Positions 24,302-32,544 of a stretch of DNA of 64,000 bases are shown here, piece by piece. The stretch comes from Pseudotabrizicola sp051200875 (lineage in GTDB: Bacteria > Pseudomonadota > Alphaproteobacteria > Rhodobacterales > Rhodobacteraceae), in NCBI RefSeq assembly GCF_051200875.1, contig NZ_CP195191.1, positions 310,001 to 374,000 on the forward strand. The letters are read 5' to 3'. Position 1 is the first letter of the stretch. The number at the start of each line of letters is the position of its first letter. Below the pieces are notes generated by a model that was given only the letters and a program-made list of their open reading frames with translations, was not told where the DNA came from and did no database searches. Made by a program: the position numbers and the translations under genes.

Positions 24302-26257
24302 ATGGCCAAGCAACTGATTTTGTGCGATTGTTTGGGGAGTCAGGCCATTGATGCCAAGGCTCTGGAGCGTGGCACAGGTTTCTCCTGTTCACGAGTTCAC
24401 ACAGCACTTTGCACGCGAGAGGTTGCCAAAGCAGCCGAGGCACTTTCTGCCGGAGATGCGATCATTGCCTGCGGACAGGAGGCAGAACGTTTTGCCGAAA
24501 TCGCAGATGAGATCGGTGTCGAAACGCCACTGTGTATAGATATCAGGGATCGCGCAGGGTGGTCTGACGGTGTCGATGCCAGCCCGAAAATGGCGGCGCT
24601 TCTGGCTGAAGGAATGCTTGCCAAGCCGCCGGTCAAAGCGGTGGATGTCACATCAGATGGGGTTTGTCTGGTCATTGGGCCGGGCGCAGTTGCTTTGCCG
24701 GCGGCTGACAAGTTGGCGTCTCATCTGGCTGTCACCGTCCTTTTGACAGATGCCACCGAGGCAGAGCCATCACGGATATACGAAGTGATCCGGGGAAAAT
24801 TGAAGCGGGTGCAGGGTACGTTGGGCCAGTTCTCGCTATCCTTCGATGGGCTGCAAACGCTGGAACCGGGCGGTCGAGGCGGGTTCCGTTTCAGCCCTGC
24901 GCGCGATGGGGCGGTGACAAATTGCGATGTCATCCTTGATCTGTCGGGCGGCACACCCCTGTTCCCGGCGCCAGAAAAGCGCGACGGTTACCTGCGGGCA
25001 GATCCCGGCAGTCCAACGTCGGTTGCGGATGCGATCTTCGCCGCGGCTCACCATGTCGGAGTCTTTGAAAAGCCGCTTTACCTTCGGTTGGAAAGCCACC
25101 TTTGCGCCCATTCGCGGGCGTCAAGAACAGGCTGCACACGCTGTCTGGACGTTTGCCCGACTAGGGCGATCTCGCCCGACGGCGACCATATTTCGGTCGA
25201 CCCGATGGTCTGCGCGGGGTGCGGGGCTTGTGCCTCGCTTTGTCCTTCAGGAGCAATCCTTTACGATGCGCCACCCGTCGAGACAGTGCTGGTGCGGCTT
25301 CGCACGCTGGTCGAGGCCTTCGTGCGCGCTGGCGGATCGGACCCGAGGCTGCTGGTGCATGATGATGATCACGGCCGCGATATGATCTCGCTTTCTGCGC
25401 GGTTTGGTCGGGGTCTGCCCACAGATGTGATCCCGCTTTCTGTCAGCGCCTTGGCGGGCTTTGGTCATGCCGAAATGCTCGCGGCATTGGCGATGGGATT
25501 TGCGTCAGTTGCCATTCTGACGGCACCGAAGTCCGATCTCGAAACCATCGATAGAGAAGCCAATCTGGCCCGTGCGATGGGGGCAGAGGGTCGATTGGAG
25601 ATTCTGGATGTCGTCGACCCAGAAGCCTTTTCCGATGCGCTCTACGCAATGGAGCGGAAGTCAGCTTCGCCAGAGCCGATCCTGCCAATGGGTGGGCGGC
25701 GGCAAGTGGCCCGCTTGTCTGCAAAAAGCCTGATGGGGCCAGACTTTGGCACCGTCACTCTTCCTGAAGGCGCGCCGTATGGGGCTGTTCTGGTTGACAC
25801 CGAGGCTTGCACACTTTGCCTGTCTTGCGTCTCGCTTTGCCCGTCAGGTGCATTGCTTGACAACCCTGATCGGCCAGAACTGCGATTTCAGGAAGATGCC
25901 TGCCTGCAATGCGGCATCTGTGCAAATGCTTGCCCGGAAAAGGCGATTTCCTTGCAGCCCCAGTTTGACCCGACTGACGCGGCGCTGAAACAGCGCGTTC
26001 TGAACGAAGAAGAACCCTTCTGCTGTATCGAATGTGGGGCGGCATTCGGCGTCAAATCCACCATCGAAAAGATCATGGAGAAGCTGGCTGGCAAACACCC
26101 GATGTTCTTGCAGGAAGGTGCGGGGCGTCTAATCCAGATGTGCGATGATTGCCGGATCAAATCGCAGGCTCATGGCAAGGGTAATCCCTTTGCCATCGGT
26201 GACAGACCCGCGCCACGCACAACAGACGACTATCTCTCAAAGCGACGGGATAATTGA
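24302..26257 (+). CDS. Multi-cluster 4Fe-4S ferredoxin protein of the FDH region
   Basis: A 651-residue cytoplasmic protein with at least four ferredoxin-type cysteine sets: CTRCLDVCP (from C288), then CAGCGACASLCP, CTLCLSCVSLCP and CLQCGICANACP. Extra cysteines lie at the N-terminus (ILCDCLG) and in CCIECG and MCDDC near the C-terminus. It has the layout of the ferredoxin protein regularly found beside DUF3305/DUF3306 and exported FDH genes. A GGGGAG ribosome site marks ATG 24302; the longer frame from 24200 lacks one. It is divergent from the FDH operon and shares its control region, so it probably has an electron-transfer role tied to FDH maturation or to a soluble acceptor. Confidence 0.9.
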   Translation: MAKQLILCDCLGSQAIDAKALERGTGFSCSRVHTALCTREVAKAAEALSAGDAIIACGQEAERFAEIADEIGVETPLCIDIRDRAGWSDGVDASPKMAALLAEGMLAKPPVKAVDVTSDGVCLVIGPGAVALPAADKLASHLAVTVLLTDATEAEPSRIYEVIRGKLKRVQGTLGQFSLSFDGLQTLEPGGRGGFRFSPARDGAVTNCDVILDLSGGTPLFPAPEKRDGYLRADPGSPTSVADAIFAAAHHVGVFEKPLYLRLESHLCAHSRASRTGCTRCLDVCPTRAISPDGDHISVDPMVCAGCGACASLCPSGAILYDAPPVETVLVRLRTLVEAFVRAGGSDPRLLVHDDDHGRDMISLSARFGRGLPTDVIPLSVSALAGFGHAEMLAALAMGFASVAILTAPKSDLETIDREANLARAMGAEGRLEILDVVDPEAFSDALYAMERKSASPEPILPMGGRRQVARLSAKSLMGPDFGTVTLPEGAPYGAVLVDTEACTLCLSCVSLCPSGALLDNPDRPELRFQEDACLQCGICANACPEKAISLQPQFDPTDAALKQRVLNEEEPFCCIECGAAFGVKSTIEKIMEKLAGKHPMFLQEGAGRLIQMCDDCRIKSQAHGKGNPFAIGDRPAPRTTDDYLSKRRDN

Positions 26258-26283
26258 TGCCCCTATCGCCGGCCTTCAACCCT

Positions 26284-27021
26284 TTATCGCGCTTCGACTT
26301 CGGCCCCCAGATCTGCGGGGATGAGAGAGGCCGCATAGGCCAAAATCGCCTCGACCTCGTCTTGCGAAACTTCGATGGGAACGAGAGAGGGCGGGCGCGA
26401 TGCGTCAAACGGCGGCGAAATTCCGGTGACGCGCAGGAACGAAGGATGCGGGTTCAGCGCGTAAAAGGCAGAAAACCGAGCATCCCAATCAGGCAGAGCG
26501 CGCAACGCCATGAAGGATGGCGTAGAGCCAATGTTCGTGCGGTCTTCGGGCGTGACGGAATGGCAGCGCGTGCAATGAGCGCGCGCGACTTCCAGCCCAT
26601 TTGCCGCATCGCCATGAATCTCGATCTTGGTGGCCGCGCCGTCAGCAGGGGCACGCATGAAAGGCTCACCAGAGGCAGGGATAAATCCGGTAACGGCAGC
26701 TTGCCCAGCGGTCGACAAAAGCCAATCCTGAAACTGAAGCGCGGCCGCGTTCTCTCCATTCAGGCGCAAGCGGAAAGTCTTTCCTCCCCGCGCGAAAACA
26801 GCAGTTCCGTCGTCGGCTATTTCGGCTTCGGCAGGGGGCAAAGCCAGTTCCGCCTTGCGCCCGGTTTTCAATGCAAAGCGGGGAAGCAGATGCTGCATCA
26901 ATCCGCTTTCTTCCAGATCCGGGGCAACGGAAAGCGTGAATTGGCGCTGATCGGTCTCGGCCAAGCCAATGGTCGCTGTGAAAAGGCTCGCCGTCAGCCA
27001 CAGGAAAAAATGTCTCTGCAT
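26284..27021 (-). CDS. Periplasmic c-type cytochrome with a reduced binding-protein-like N-terminal domain
   Basis: A 245-residue protein with a signal peptide (FFLWLTASLFTATIGLA). Its middle resembles two separate pieces of a solute-binding protein: an N-terminal strand and helix (FTLSVAPDLEESGLMQHLLP) like the start of TupA, and a helix segment (QDWLLSTAGQAAVTGF) like TupA's end, with the central lobe missing. A cytochrome c domain follows, with the heme motif CTRCH and a likely distal ligand in the SPPF...SLVPIEV region. It should be exported and heme-loaded. It is convergent with the polyferredoxin gene and divergent from the DUF6494 gene. Function is unknown; it may pass electrons from the exported FDH. 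Confidence 0.8.
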   Translation of the reverse strand: MQRHFFLWLTASLFTATIGLAETDQRQFTLSVAPDLEESGLMQHLLPRFALKTGRKAELALPPAEAEIADDGTAVFARGGKTFRLRLNGENAAALQFQDWLLSTAGQAAVTGFIPASGEPFMRAPADGAATKIEIHGDAANGLEVARAHCTRCHSVTPEDRTNIGSTPSFMALRALPDWDARFSAFYALNPHPSFLRVTGISPPFDASRPPSLVPIEVSQDEVEAILAYAASLIPADLGAEVEAR

Positions 27022-27090
27022 CCGGGCCTCCCAAGGTTTTAGCGTAATCGGATCAGAAATTTGGGTCAACGAAACCAAGGACGATCACTC

Positions 27091-27291
27091 ATGGACGACG
27101 ATTTCAACATGTCCCTTCGCAAGTTCCTAAAGCAAGTGGGCGTAACATCGCAGCAGGCCATCGAAGAGGCCGTGCGCGCGGCGGGGCCTGCGGCTCACGG
27201 CAAGGCACTGACCGCGCGTATGGTGTTGACCATCGACGGGATCGAGTTGAACCACGTCGTCGAAGGCATGATCAAGGGACCAGCAGCATGA
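27091..27291 (+). CDS. DUF6494 family small protein
   Basis: A 66-residue protein. It starts MDDDFNMSLRKFLKQVGVTS, then runs through QQAIEEAVR and an ITIDGIELNH-like segment (VLTIDGIELNHVVEG). This matches DUF6494 as I recall it. A GGA-containing ribosome site precedes ATG 27091; the frame from 27061 has no start signal. Its stop overlaps the Mrp start as ATGA. It is the first gene of a four-gene cluster with Mrp, DUF4444 and DUF6505 proteins, a set that recurs near FDH genes; the function is unknown. Confidence 0.85.
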   Translation: MDDDFNMSLRKFLKQVGVTSQQAIEEAVRAAGPAAHGKALTARMVLTIDGIELNHVVEGMIKGPAA

Positions 27292-28385
27292 CCCTGACGA
27301 GGGACGCAGTTCTGGATGTTCTTAAAGGGGTTTCTGACCCCTTGAGCGGAAAAGATATCGTTGCTGCCGGAATGGTTCGCGCCCTGACGGTTGACGGCGG
27401 AACAGTGCGTTTCGTGCTGGAAATTGATCCGGCGCGGGCAAAGACAATGGAAACCGCACGCGCAGAGGCAGAGGCGATGCTCAAGGCTTTGCCGGGCGTC
27501 GAAAGCGTCTCGATTGTCATGACCGCCCATTCGGCGGCCCCTCCACCGCCCAGTTTGAAGGGGGGCGGGCATGGTCATGCACATGGGCATTCTCATGGAC
27601 CGGCAAAGGCTGCAGGACCGGAAAAGATCCCCGGCGTGGCGAAGATTATCGCCATAGCCTCGGGCAAGGGGGGCGTGGGGAAATCCACGGTCTCGGCTAA
27701 TCTTGCCACGGCCCTTGCAGCCGAAGGCAAAAAGGTAGGACTGCTGGATGCCGATGTCTATGGCCCGTCTCAGCCCCGAATGCTGGGCGTTTCTGGCCGT
27801 CCGGCCAGTCCGGATGGAAAGACCATCCTGCCGCTGCGAAATCACGGCGTCACCCTGATGTCACTTGGTCTTTTGACCCAAGAGGACGAGGCCGTGGTCT
27901 GGCGCGGGCCAATGCTGATGGGCGCGCTGCAACAAATGCTGTTTCAGGTCCAGTGGGGCGCGCTTGACGTTCTGCTGGTCGACCTGCCGCCGGGTACGGG
28001 CGACGTCCAGATGACGCTTTGCCAGAAAGCACAGGTCGATGGGGCCATCGTTGTCTCCACTCCGCAGGACATTGCTTTACTTGATGCCCGTAAAGGGCTG
28101 GACATGTTCAAGAAACTGGGCACGCCCATTCTGGGCTTGATCGAGAATATGTCGACCCACATTTGCTCGAACTGCGGCCATGAAGAACATATTTTCGGTC
28201 ACGGCGGTGTTGCCCGCGAGGCCGAGAAACTGTCCGTTCCGCTTCTGGCGGAAATTCCGTTGCATCTGGACATACGGACAGCATCGGATGGAGGTGCGCC
28301 TGTTACGGTGTCCAAACCGCAAAGCCCGCAAGCGCGCGCCTTCCGTGATCTGGCGCGGCAGCTGATTTCCTCGGGGGCGGCATGA
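27288..28385 (+). CDS. apbC: Mrp/ApbC-type iron-sulfur cluster carrier ATPase
   Basis: A 365-residue P-loop protein. An N-terminal DUF59-like domain (about 1-80) is followed by a histidine-glycine linker (GGGHGHAHGHSHG), and then an Mrp ATPase with the deviant Walker A GKGGVGKST, LLDADVYGPSQPRML, and the cluster-binding CSNC in HICSNCGH. It would assemble or deliver [4Fe-4S] clusters. Six histidines in the linker suggest that it may bind a metal ion. It is coupled by ATGA overlaps to DUF6494 upstream and DUF4444 downstream. In this setting it may serve the cluster-rich formate dehydrogenases. Confidence 0.93.
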   Translation: MTLTRDAVLDVLKGVSDPLSGKDIVAAGMVRALTVDGGTVRFVLEIDPARAKTMETARAEAEAMLKALPGVESVSIVMTAHSAAPPPPSLKGGGHGHAHGHSHGPAKAAGPEKIPGVAKIIAIASGKGGVGKSTVSANLATALAAEGKKVGLLDADVYGPSQPRMLGVSGRPASPDGKTILPLRNHGVTLMSLGLLTQEDEAVVWRGPMLMGALQQMLFQVQWGALDVLLVDLPPGTGDVQMTLCQKAQVDGAIVVSTPQDIALLDARKGLDMFKKLGTPILGLIENMSTHICSNCGHEEHIFGHGGVAREAEKLSVPLLAEIPLHLDIRTASDGGAPVTVSKPQSPQARAFRDLARQLISSGAA

Positions 28386-29104
28386 CGATTGCACCTGTCT
28401 TTCCGCCGCTGATGACGGGCATGGCCGCAGGGCCAGCGAACCCGGTTCCCATCGCCATCGCGCAGGCAGAAAGAGGCACGGATGCCGGGCTATTGGTCTG
28501 GTCGCTAACCGATGAACGGTTGCGGGCGGCCTTGGTTCTTGCACCGGAAACCAAGTTGGAGCAATCCATGGCCGCCTTGGTGGCCTGTGCGGTGGGAATG
28601 CAGAATGCCTTGGGCGCTTTGGCCCCGCCAGAGACGGCCGTTCACATTGACTGGACGGGCGAGTTGCGGCTGAACGGCGCGCATGTCGGCGGACTTCGGG
28701 CTATCGGGCGCGAAAAAGATTTGGATCGGGTGCCAGACTGGATGGTCGTGGCCTTGGACCTCACCCTGTGCCTGCCAGACAAGCTGGAGCCGGGGCAGAC
28801 CCCAAACTGGACCGCGCTGGATCAGGAAGGTTGCGGAGAAATCGAACCCATCGCACTCCTTGAGGCATGGGCGCGGCACTCGCTCTTGTGGCTCAGCGAT
28901 CTCGAAGAGGCGCAGGGCAGGGCCAGTCTGTATCGGGAATGGAAAGGTCTGGTCTGGAACCTAGGCCAAACCATTTCGGTGCCCTTGCAGGGCGAAACGC
29001 TGACCGGCACCTTCCTTGGCGTCGACGAAAACTTTGGAATGATCCTCAAGACGACGACTGGCACGCGCCTCTTGCCGTTGACCGTGCTGTTGGAAAGGGA
29101 CTGA
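28382..29104 (+). CDS. Biotin/lipoate protein ligase-like protein with DUF4444
   Basis: A 240-residue protein with a weak biotin/lipoate-ligase fold in the first two thirds (VHIDWTGELRLNGAHVGGLR matches the ligase core KWPND-type region in layout) and a C-terminal DUF4444-like domain (ETLTGTFLGVDENFGMILKT). The catalytic lysine motif of true lipoate ligases is not evident, so activity is doubtful. It overlaps Mrp by 4 bases and is followed after one base by the DUF6505 gene. The role is unknown. Confidence 0.82.
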   Translation: MTIAPVFPPLMTGMAAGPANPVPIAIAQAERGTDAGLLVWSLTDERLRAALVLAPETKLEQSMAALVACAVGMQNALGALAPPETAVHIDWTGELRLNGAHVGGLRAIGREKDLDRVPDWMVVALDLTLCLPDKLEPGQTPNWTALDQEGCGEIEPIALLEAWARHSLLWLSDLEEAQGRASLYREWKGLVWNLGQTISVPLQGETLTGTFLGVDENFGMILKTTTGTRLLPLTVLLERD

Positions 29105-29105
29105 T

Positions 29106-29585
29106 ATGCTTTTGGCCCGTGCCATCCATTTCGACGAAAGCGATCGAAACGTATTTCACAACCCGGCACGCACAGGGGAGTGGGCAATTTCGGGCGGGTT
29201 CGAGTTTTCGAACTGGGGAGAGGCGGATCTGACCGGCAAGGCCCGGCAGGCATTTTCCAATGGTTGGCTCGGCATCGAGACCTTTGGCCGGGTGACATTC
29301 GTGGCCGTGACCAAGATCGAACAGGCTGAGTTCGATGCACTGGCCCAGCATTTGGCCCGGCATTTCGTTGACATCTACGGAGCGCCCTCGGTCGAAGCCG
29401 CTCTTCCGGTCGCGCTGGAGGAACTGTCGCATATGGTTGATCTTTGTGCAGATCACCCGCCGAATACGGTTCTGACCGTTCTCCGTGAGCTGACTGAGGC
29501 CGGTGTGCGCGAACAATATCGCTATATCGAGCCCTCAGATGCGGGCTTGGATCAGTTCGCGATACATTCGGTTCCAGAAGAGTAG
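29106..29585 (+). CDS. DUF6505 family protein
   Basis: A 159-residue soluble protein beginning MLLARAIHFDESDRNVFHNP, with TGEWAISGGFEF and a FVAVTKIEQAEFDALAQHLA segment; I recall this family as DUF6505. No catalytic motif is clear. It closes the DUF6494-Mrp-DUF4444-DUF6505 cluster. A GC-rich hairpin directly after its stop separates it from the convergent tupA gene. Confidence 0.82.
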   Translation: MLLARAIHFDESDRNVFHNPARTGEWAISGGFEFSNWGEADLTGKARQAFSNGWLGIETFGRVTFVAVTKIEQAEFDALAQHLARHFVDIYGAPSVEAALPVALEELSHMVDLCADHPPNTVLTVLRELTEAGVREQYRYIEPSDAGLDQFAIHSVPEE

Positions 29586-29602
29586 GGGCGGTGTCCCGCC
29601 CC
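29585..29602. terminator. Hairpin between convergent DUF6505 and tupA genes
   Basis: GGGGCGG (29585-29591) and CCGCCCC (29596-29602) form a seven-pair perfect stem with loop TGTC, in the 27 bases between two convergent stops. Such a stem can stop transcription from both sides, although no clear T-run follows. Confidence 0.55.
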
Positions 29603-29612
29603 CTCTCGGTCG

Positions 29613-30416
29613 TCACATTGGCTGGGCGTTGAAGACGAACAGCTTCTGGCCCGCGATCTGATAGCCTTCGATCAGTTCCTTGGCCCGATCAGAGGTCAGC
29701 CAGTCTTCCAGTTTTGCCGCGGCTTCTGGCTTCACATGCGGATGCTTGGCCGGATTCACGGGAAGGTAGGCATATTGGTTGAACAGCGCCGGGTCGCCTT
29801 CAAAAACGATGGCCAGATTGGCCTTGTTGGCAAAGTTCAGCCAGCTTGCCCGGTCCGCCAGAATGTAGGCGTCCATCCCGGCCGCGGTATTCAGCGCGGC
29901 CCCCATGCCTTGGCCGACGGACTTGTACCAGTCACCTTCCGGCGTCACGCCTGCGTCCTTCCACAAGGCAAGTTCCATCTTGTGCGTGCCGCTGTCGTCG
30001 CCACGGCTGACAAAGTTTGCTTTCGCGGCCTCAATCGCCTTGAAGGCGTCCAAGGCCGCACTGGTGGCTTTTGCGCCTGCCGGGTCAGCTGAGGGGCCGA
30101 GGACAATGAAATCGTTGTACATGATTTCCCGGCGATGCGTCCCATTCCCTTCGGCCAGCCATTTGTCTTCGGCCGGGCGCGAATGCACCAGAACCGCATC
30201 GACATCGCCTGCCGCCCCAAGCGCCAAAGCCTGACCCGTGCCAACGATCAAAAGCTGAACCGTCAGCCCAAGATCTTTTTCAATCTCTGGCAACAGCACT
30301 TCGGCCAGCCCGGAATTGGCGAAGGACGTGGTGACAGACATCTTGAACTCTTCGGCAAAACCGACCTGCGCAGAAAGAATAAGGGCTGCGGAAAGAAACA
30401 AAGACGTCAGTTTCAC
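29613..30416 (-). CDS. tupA: Tungstate-type ABC transporter substrate-binding protein
   Basis: A 267-residue exported protein with a signal peptide (LFLSAALILSAQVGFA). The anion-binding TTS motif (MSVTTSFANSGL), the SRGDDSGTHKMELALW segment and DRASWLNF are the hallmarks of TupA-type tungstate binders, which differ from ModA. It would capture tungstate (possibly molybdate) in the periplasm for TupBC. It ends the minus-strand operon tupB-tupC-tupA; its ATG overlaps the ATPase stop. Its position among FDH and MGD-cofactor genes supports a role in metal supply. Confidence 0.88.
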   Translation of the reverse strand: MKLTSLFLSAALILSAQVGFAEEFKMSVTTSFANSGLAEVLLPEIEKDLGLTVQLLIVGTGQALALGAAGDVDAVLVHSRPAEDKWLAEGNGTHRREIMYNDFIVLGPSADPAGAKATSAALDAFKAIEAAKANFVSRGDDSGTHKMELALWKDAGVTPEGDWYKSVGQGMGAALNTAAGMDAYILADRASWLNFANKANLAIVFEGDPALFNQYAYLPVNPAKHPHVKPEAAAKLEDWLTSDRAKELIEGYQIAGQKLFVFNAQPM

Positions 30417-31129
30417 GGCAAGAGATCTCCTCTCAGATAAGCCCGCGCCTCGGCTGAACGAGGGGCATCAAAAAACGCGTCCTTGGGCGCCTGTTCCACA
30501 AGTTTGCCCGCATTCAGGAACCAGATGTCATCCGCCAGCCGCCGGGCCTGACCCAGATCATGGGTCGACATCACGATGCGGGTTCCGGCAGATTTGGCTT
30601 CGGTCAAAATCCATTCGATATCGCGCGTCGCTCGGCCATCCAGATTGGCACAAGGCTCATCCAGAAACAGAACTTGCGGCGCAAGGATCAGCGCCCGCGC
30701 CAGAGCCAGCTTTTGCTTTTCCCCACCCGAAAGCACCATGCCGGGTTGCGCTAAAAGATGAGCCAAGCCAACACGCTCGGCGAATGCCTCTGCCTTGCTG
30801 CGGGCCTCACTACGCGATGTGCCGCGCAGGATCAGCGGATAGGCAATGTTGTCCCTTACGGTCCGCCGCAGGATGGTGGGGGCCTGAAAGACAAAGGCTT
30901 GCTTCAGTCGCGCCTCATCCGGGGAAACTGACCAGATCAGTTTTCCCGATGTCGGCCATTCAAGCCCATGCATCGCCTTGAGCAGGGTCGTCTTGCCCGA
31001 TCCGTTCGGGCCAAGCAGGATCGTGATCCCATCTCCGGAGAGTTGGGTCGAAATCGGCCCCAGAATGACCCGACCCCCACGGCGAATGGTCAAGCTGTCA
31101 ACAGAAAGCGGCAAAAGACGGTTTACCAT
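30413..31129 (-). CDS. tupC: Tungstate-type ABC transporter ATPase
   Basis: A 238-residue ABC ATPase with Walker A GPNGSGKT, Q-loop near KQAFVFQAP, signature LSGGEKQK, Walker B VLFLDEP and the H-loop in MSTHDL. The ILRRTVRDNIAYPL segment is usual for TupC. It powers uptake through TupB. It overlaps TupB upstream by 7 bases and TupA downstream by 4. Confidence 0.9.
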   Translation of the reverse strand: MVNRLLPLSVDSLTIRRGGRVILGPISTQLSGDGITILLGPNGSGKTTLLKAMHGLEWPTSGKLIWSVSPDEARLKQAFVFQAPTILRRTVRDNIAYPLILRGTSRSEARSKAEAFAERVGLAHLLAQPGMVLSGGEKQKLALARALILAPQVLFLDEPCANLDGRATRDIEWILTEAKSAGTRIVMSTHDLGQARRLADDIWFLNAGKLVEQAPKDAFFDAPRSAEARAYLRGDLLP

Positions 31130-31827
31130 CTGCTGCCCCTTTCTGTGCGAGACAGGGCGTGGACCGCAAAGTTCACGGCAATGGCCAGCGCGATCAGCAC
31201 AAAGCCAAGGGCCAGCGCCATTCCAAATTCGCCCTTTCCCGTTTCCAGCGCGATGGCGGTGGTCAGCACGCGGGTCGCATGGTCGATGTTACCACCAACA
31301 ATCATGATGGCCCCAACCTCGCCAATGGCGCGGCCAAAGCCGGCAAGGGCCGCCGTCAGCAGCGTGCGCCGTCCATCGACGATCAGTGTCACGATCCGCT
31401 GCCAACGGCTTGCATTCAGCGAAATCAGAAGGTCGTGGTAATCCGCCCATAGCTCTCGGATGGCTTGGTGGGCGATTGAGATGATGATGGGCGTGATGAT
31501 GATGACCTGCGCAATCACCATAGCGGTCGGAGTAAAGAGAAGGCCAAGAACGCCAAACGGGCCAGACCGCGACAGCATCACATAGACGAACAGGCCAACC
31601 ACAACAGGCGGCAACCCCATCAGCGCGTTCAGAACCGCGATCACATAGCGCCGCATCCGAAAGCGGTTCACCGCCAGCCAAGCCCCGAAGGGCAGGCCAA
31701 TGGCCGCGGCAATAACAGTGGCCGTCAGCGTCACCTGCAAAGAAAGCAGCGTTATTTCAAGAAGATCGGGGTCCAAAGACCACAGCAGCAAAGCCGCTTG
31801 CCGCATCCCCTCCCATAACGTGTCCAT
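31123..31827 (-). CDS. tupB: Tungstate-type ABC transporter permease
   Basis: A 234-residue permease with about five membrane segments. The coupling-helix motif is GFGRAIGEVGAIMIVGGN, which includes the EAA-like Gx3EVG pattern typical of TupB/ModB. It is the first gene of the tup operon. A perfect TGGACA-N3-TGTCCA dyad and a further half-site lie 65-111 bases upstream, so it may share a regulator with the membrane-FDH operon. Confidence 0.9.
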   Translation of the reverse strand: MDTLWEGMRQAALLLWSLDPDLLEITLLSLQVTLTATVIAAAIGLPFGAWLAVNRFRMRRYVIAVLNALMGLPPVVVGLFVYVMLSRSGPFGVLGLLFTPTAMVIAQVIIITPIIISIAHQAIRELWADYHDLLISLNASRWQRIVTLIVDGRRTLLTAALAGFGRAIGEVGAIMIVGGNIDHATRVLTTAIALETGKGEFGMALALGFVLIALAIAVNFAVHALSRTERGSRW

Positions 31828-31891
31828 CTTGCCTTGCCCGATTTGTCTGAGCCGTTTTTAGCTGCCTAGCATTGTCGCAATCGGCGCGAAA

Positions 31892-31938
31892 TGGACATTT
31901 CGGCGGGTATCCGCGACAAGAGGTGGACATTTTGTCCA
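31892..31938. promoter_or_regulatory. Candidate operator TGGACA-N3-TGTCCA plus half-site upstream of tupB
   Basis: The full dyad is TGGACA (31924-31929), TTT, TGTCCA (31933-31938). A lone TGGACA half-site lies at 31892-31897, centred about 32 bases (three turns) away on the same face. It is the third full copy of a motif otherwise seen only before the membrane-FDH operon. It lies just after the DUF2478 stop, upstream of tupB. Confidence 0.6.
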
Positions 31939-31939
31939 G

Positions 31940-32443
31940 TTATGCGTTTTCCAGCGCCCGGCACCAGTTCAGGACTGCGTCCTGCTCGGGGGCAAGTTCC
32001 TGCGCGATGTCTTCTGCAAAGGCCATGAAGGCCGGCAGATTGCCCCTGCTGACCGAGGTGAGGACAGGTATTCCGTGCGAAAGGGCCATCCCGATAAAGG
32101 GACGAAAGCCTGCACCGTCAATCTCCGCCTTGCCGAACTTGTTGACGATACAAAGCCGAGGTGACTGCGACAGCGCCGTTTCCGCAAGTCCGACGGCGGT
32201 GGCCAAAGCCGAAGGGTCAAGACGGCAGCCCTTGGACAAGGCGCCAAGGTTCTGGCTGATCCGCACGACGCGATCACAGGCCAGAACATGCAGGTCCATG
32301 TCGCATTTTTCGTAAGGGCTGCTTTCGTCATTCACCTGAACCGCCCCCGCCAAGGCCCAGCCATCAAGACGAAGTGTTTCCGCCACGGAAAAAATCAGCC
32401 GGTCAGCGGCTCCACGGCCCTCGACAATCACATAGCCCAGCAT
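31940..32443 (-). CDS. DUF2478 family protein (molybdenum-region NTPase-like)
   Basis: A 167-residue protein. It starts MLGYVIVEGRGAADRLIF and has a DMDLHVL segment, CIVNKFGKAEIDGAGFRP and GIPVLTSV, as in DUF2478 proteins found beside molybdenum transporters. The layout resembles THEP1-like nucleoside triphosphatases, but a full Walker A is not seen. ATG 32443 was chosen by family similarity; the frame continues upstream to 32569 without support. It is divergent from fdhD and precedes the tup operon by about 110 bases. Confidence 0.8.
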   Translation of the reverse strand: MLGYVIVEGRGAADRLIFSVAETLRLDGWALAGAVQVNDESSPYEKCDMDLHVLACDRVVRISQNLGALSKGCRLDPSALATAVGLAETALSQSPRLCIVNKFGKAEIDGAGFRPFIGMALSHGIPVLTSVSRGNLPAFMAFAEDIAQELAPEQDAVLNWCRALENA

Positions 32444-32544
32444 CGGTCGCGGTGTTCCTTCTGGTAGGGCGCCTGCAAACGGCTTTGCCCCTTGCCTGCC
32501 CGAAATCCTTATCCCACAATGTGCGAAATCAGGAAAGATCACGA

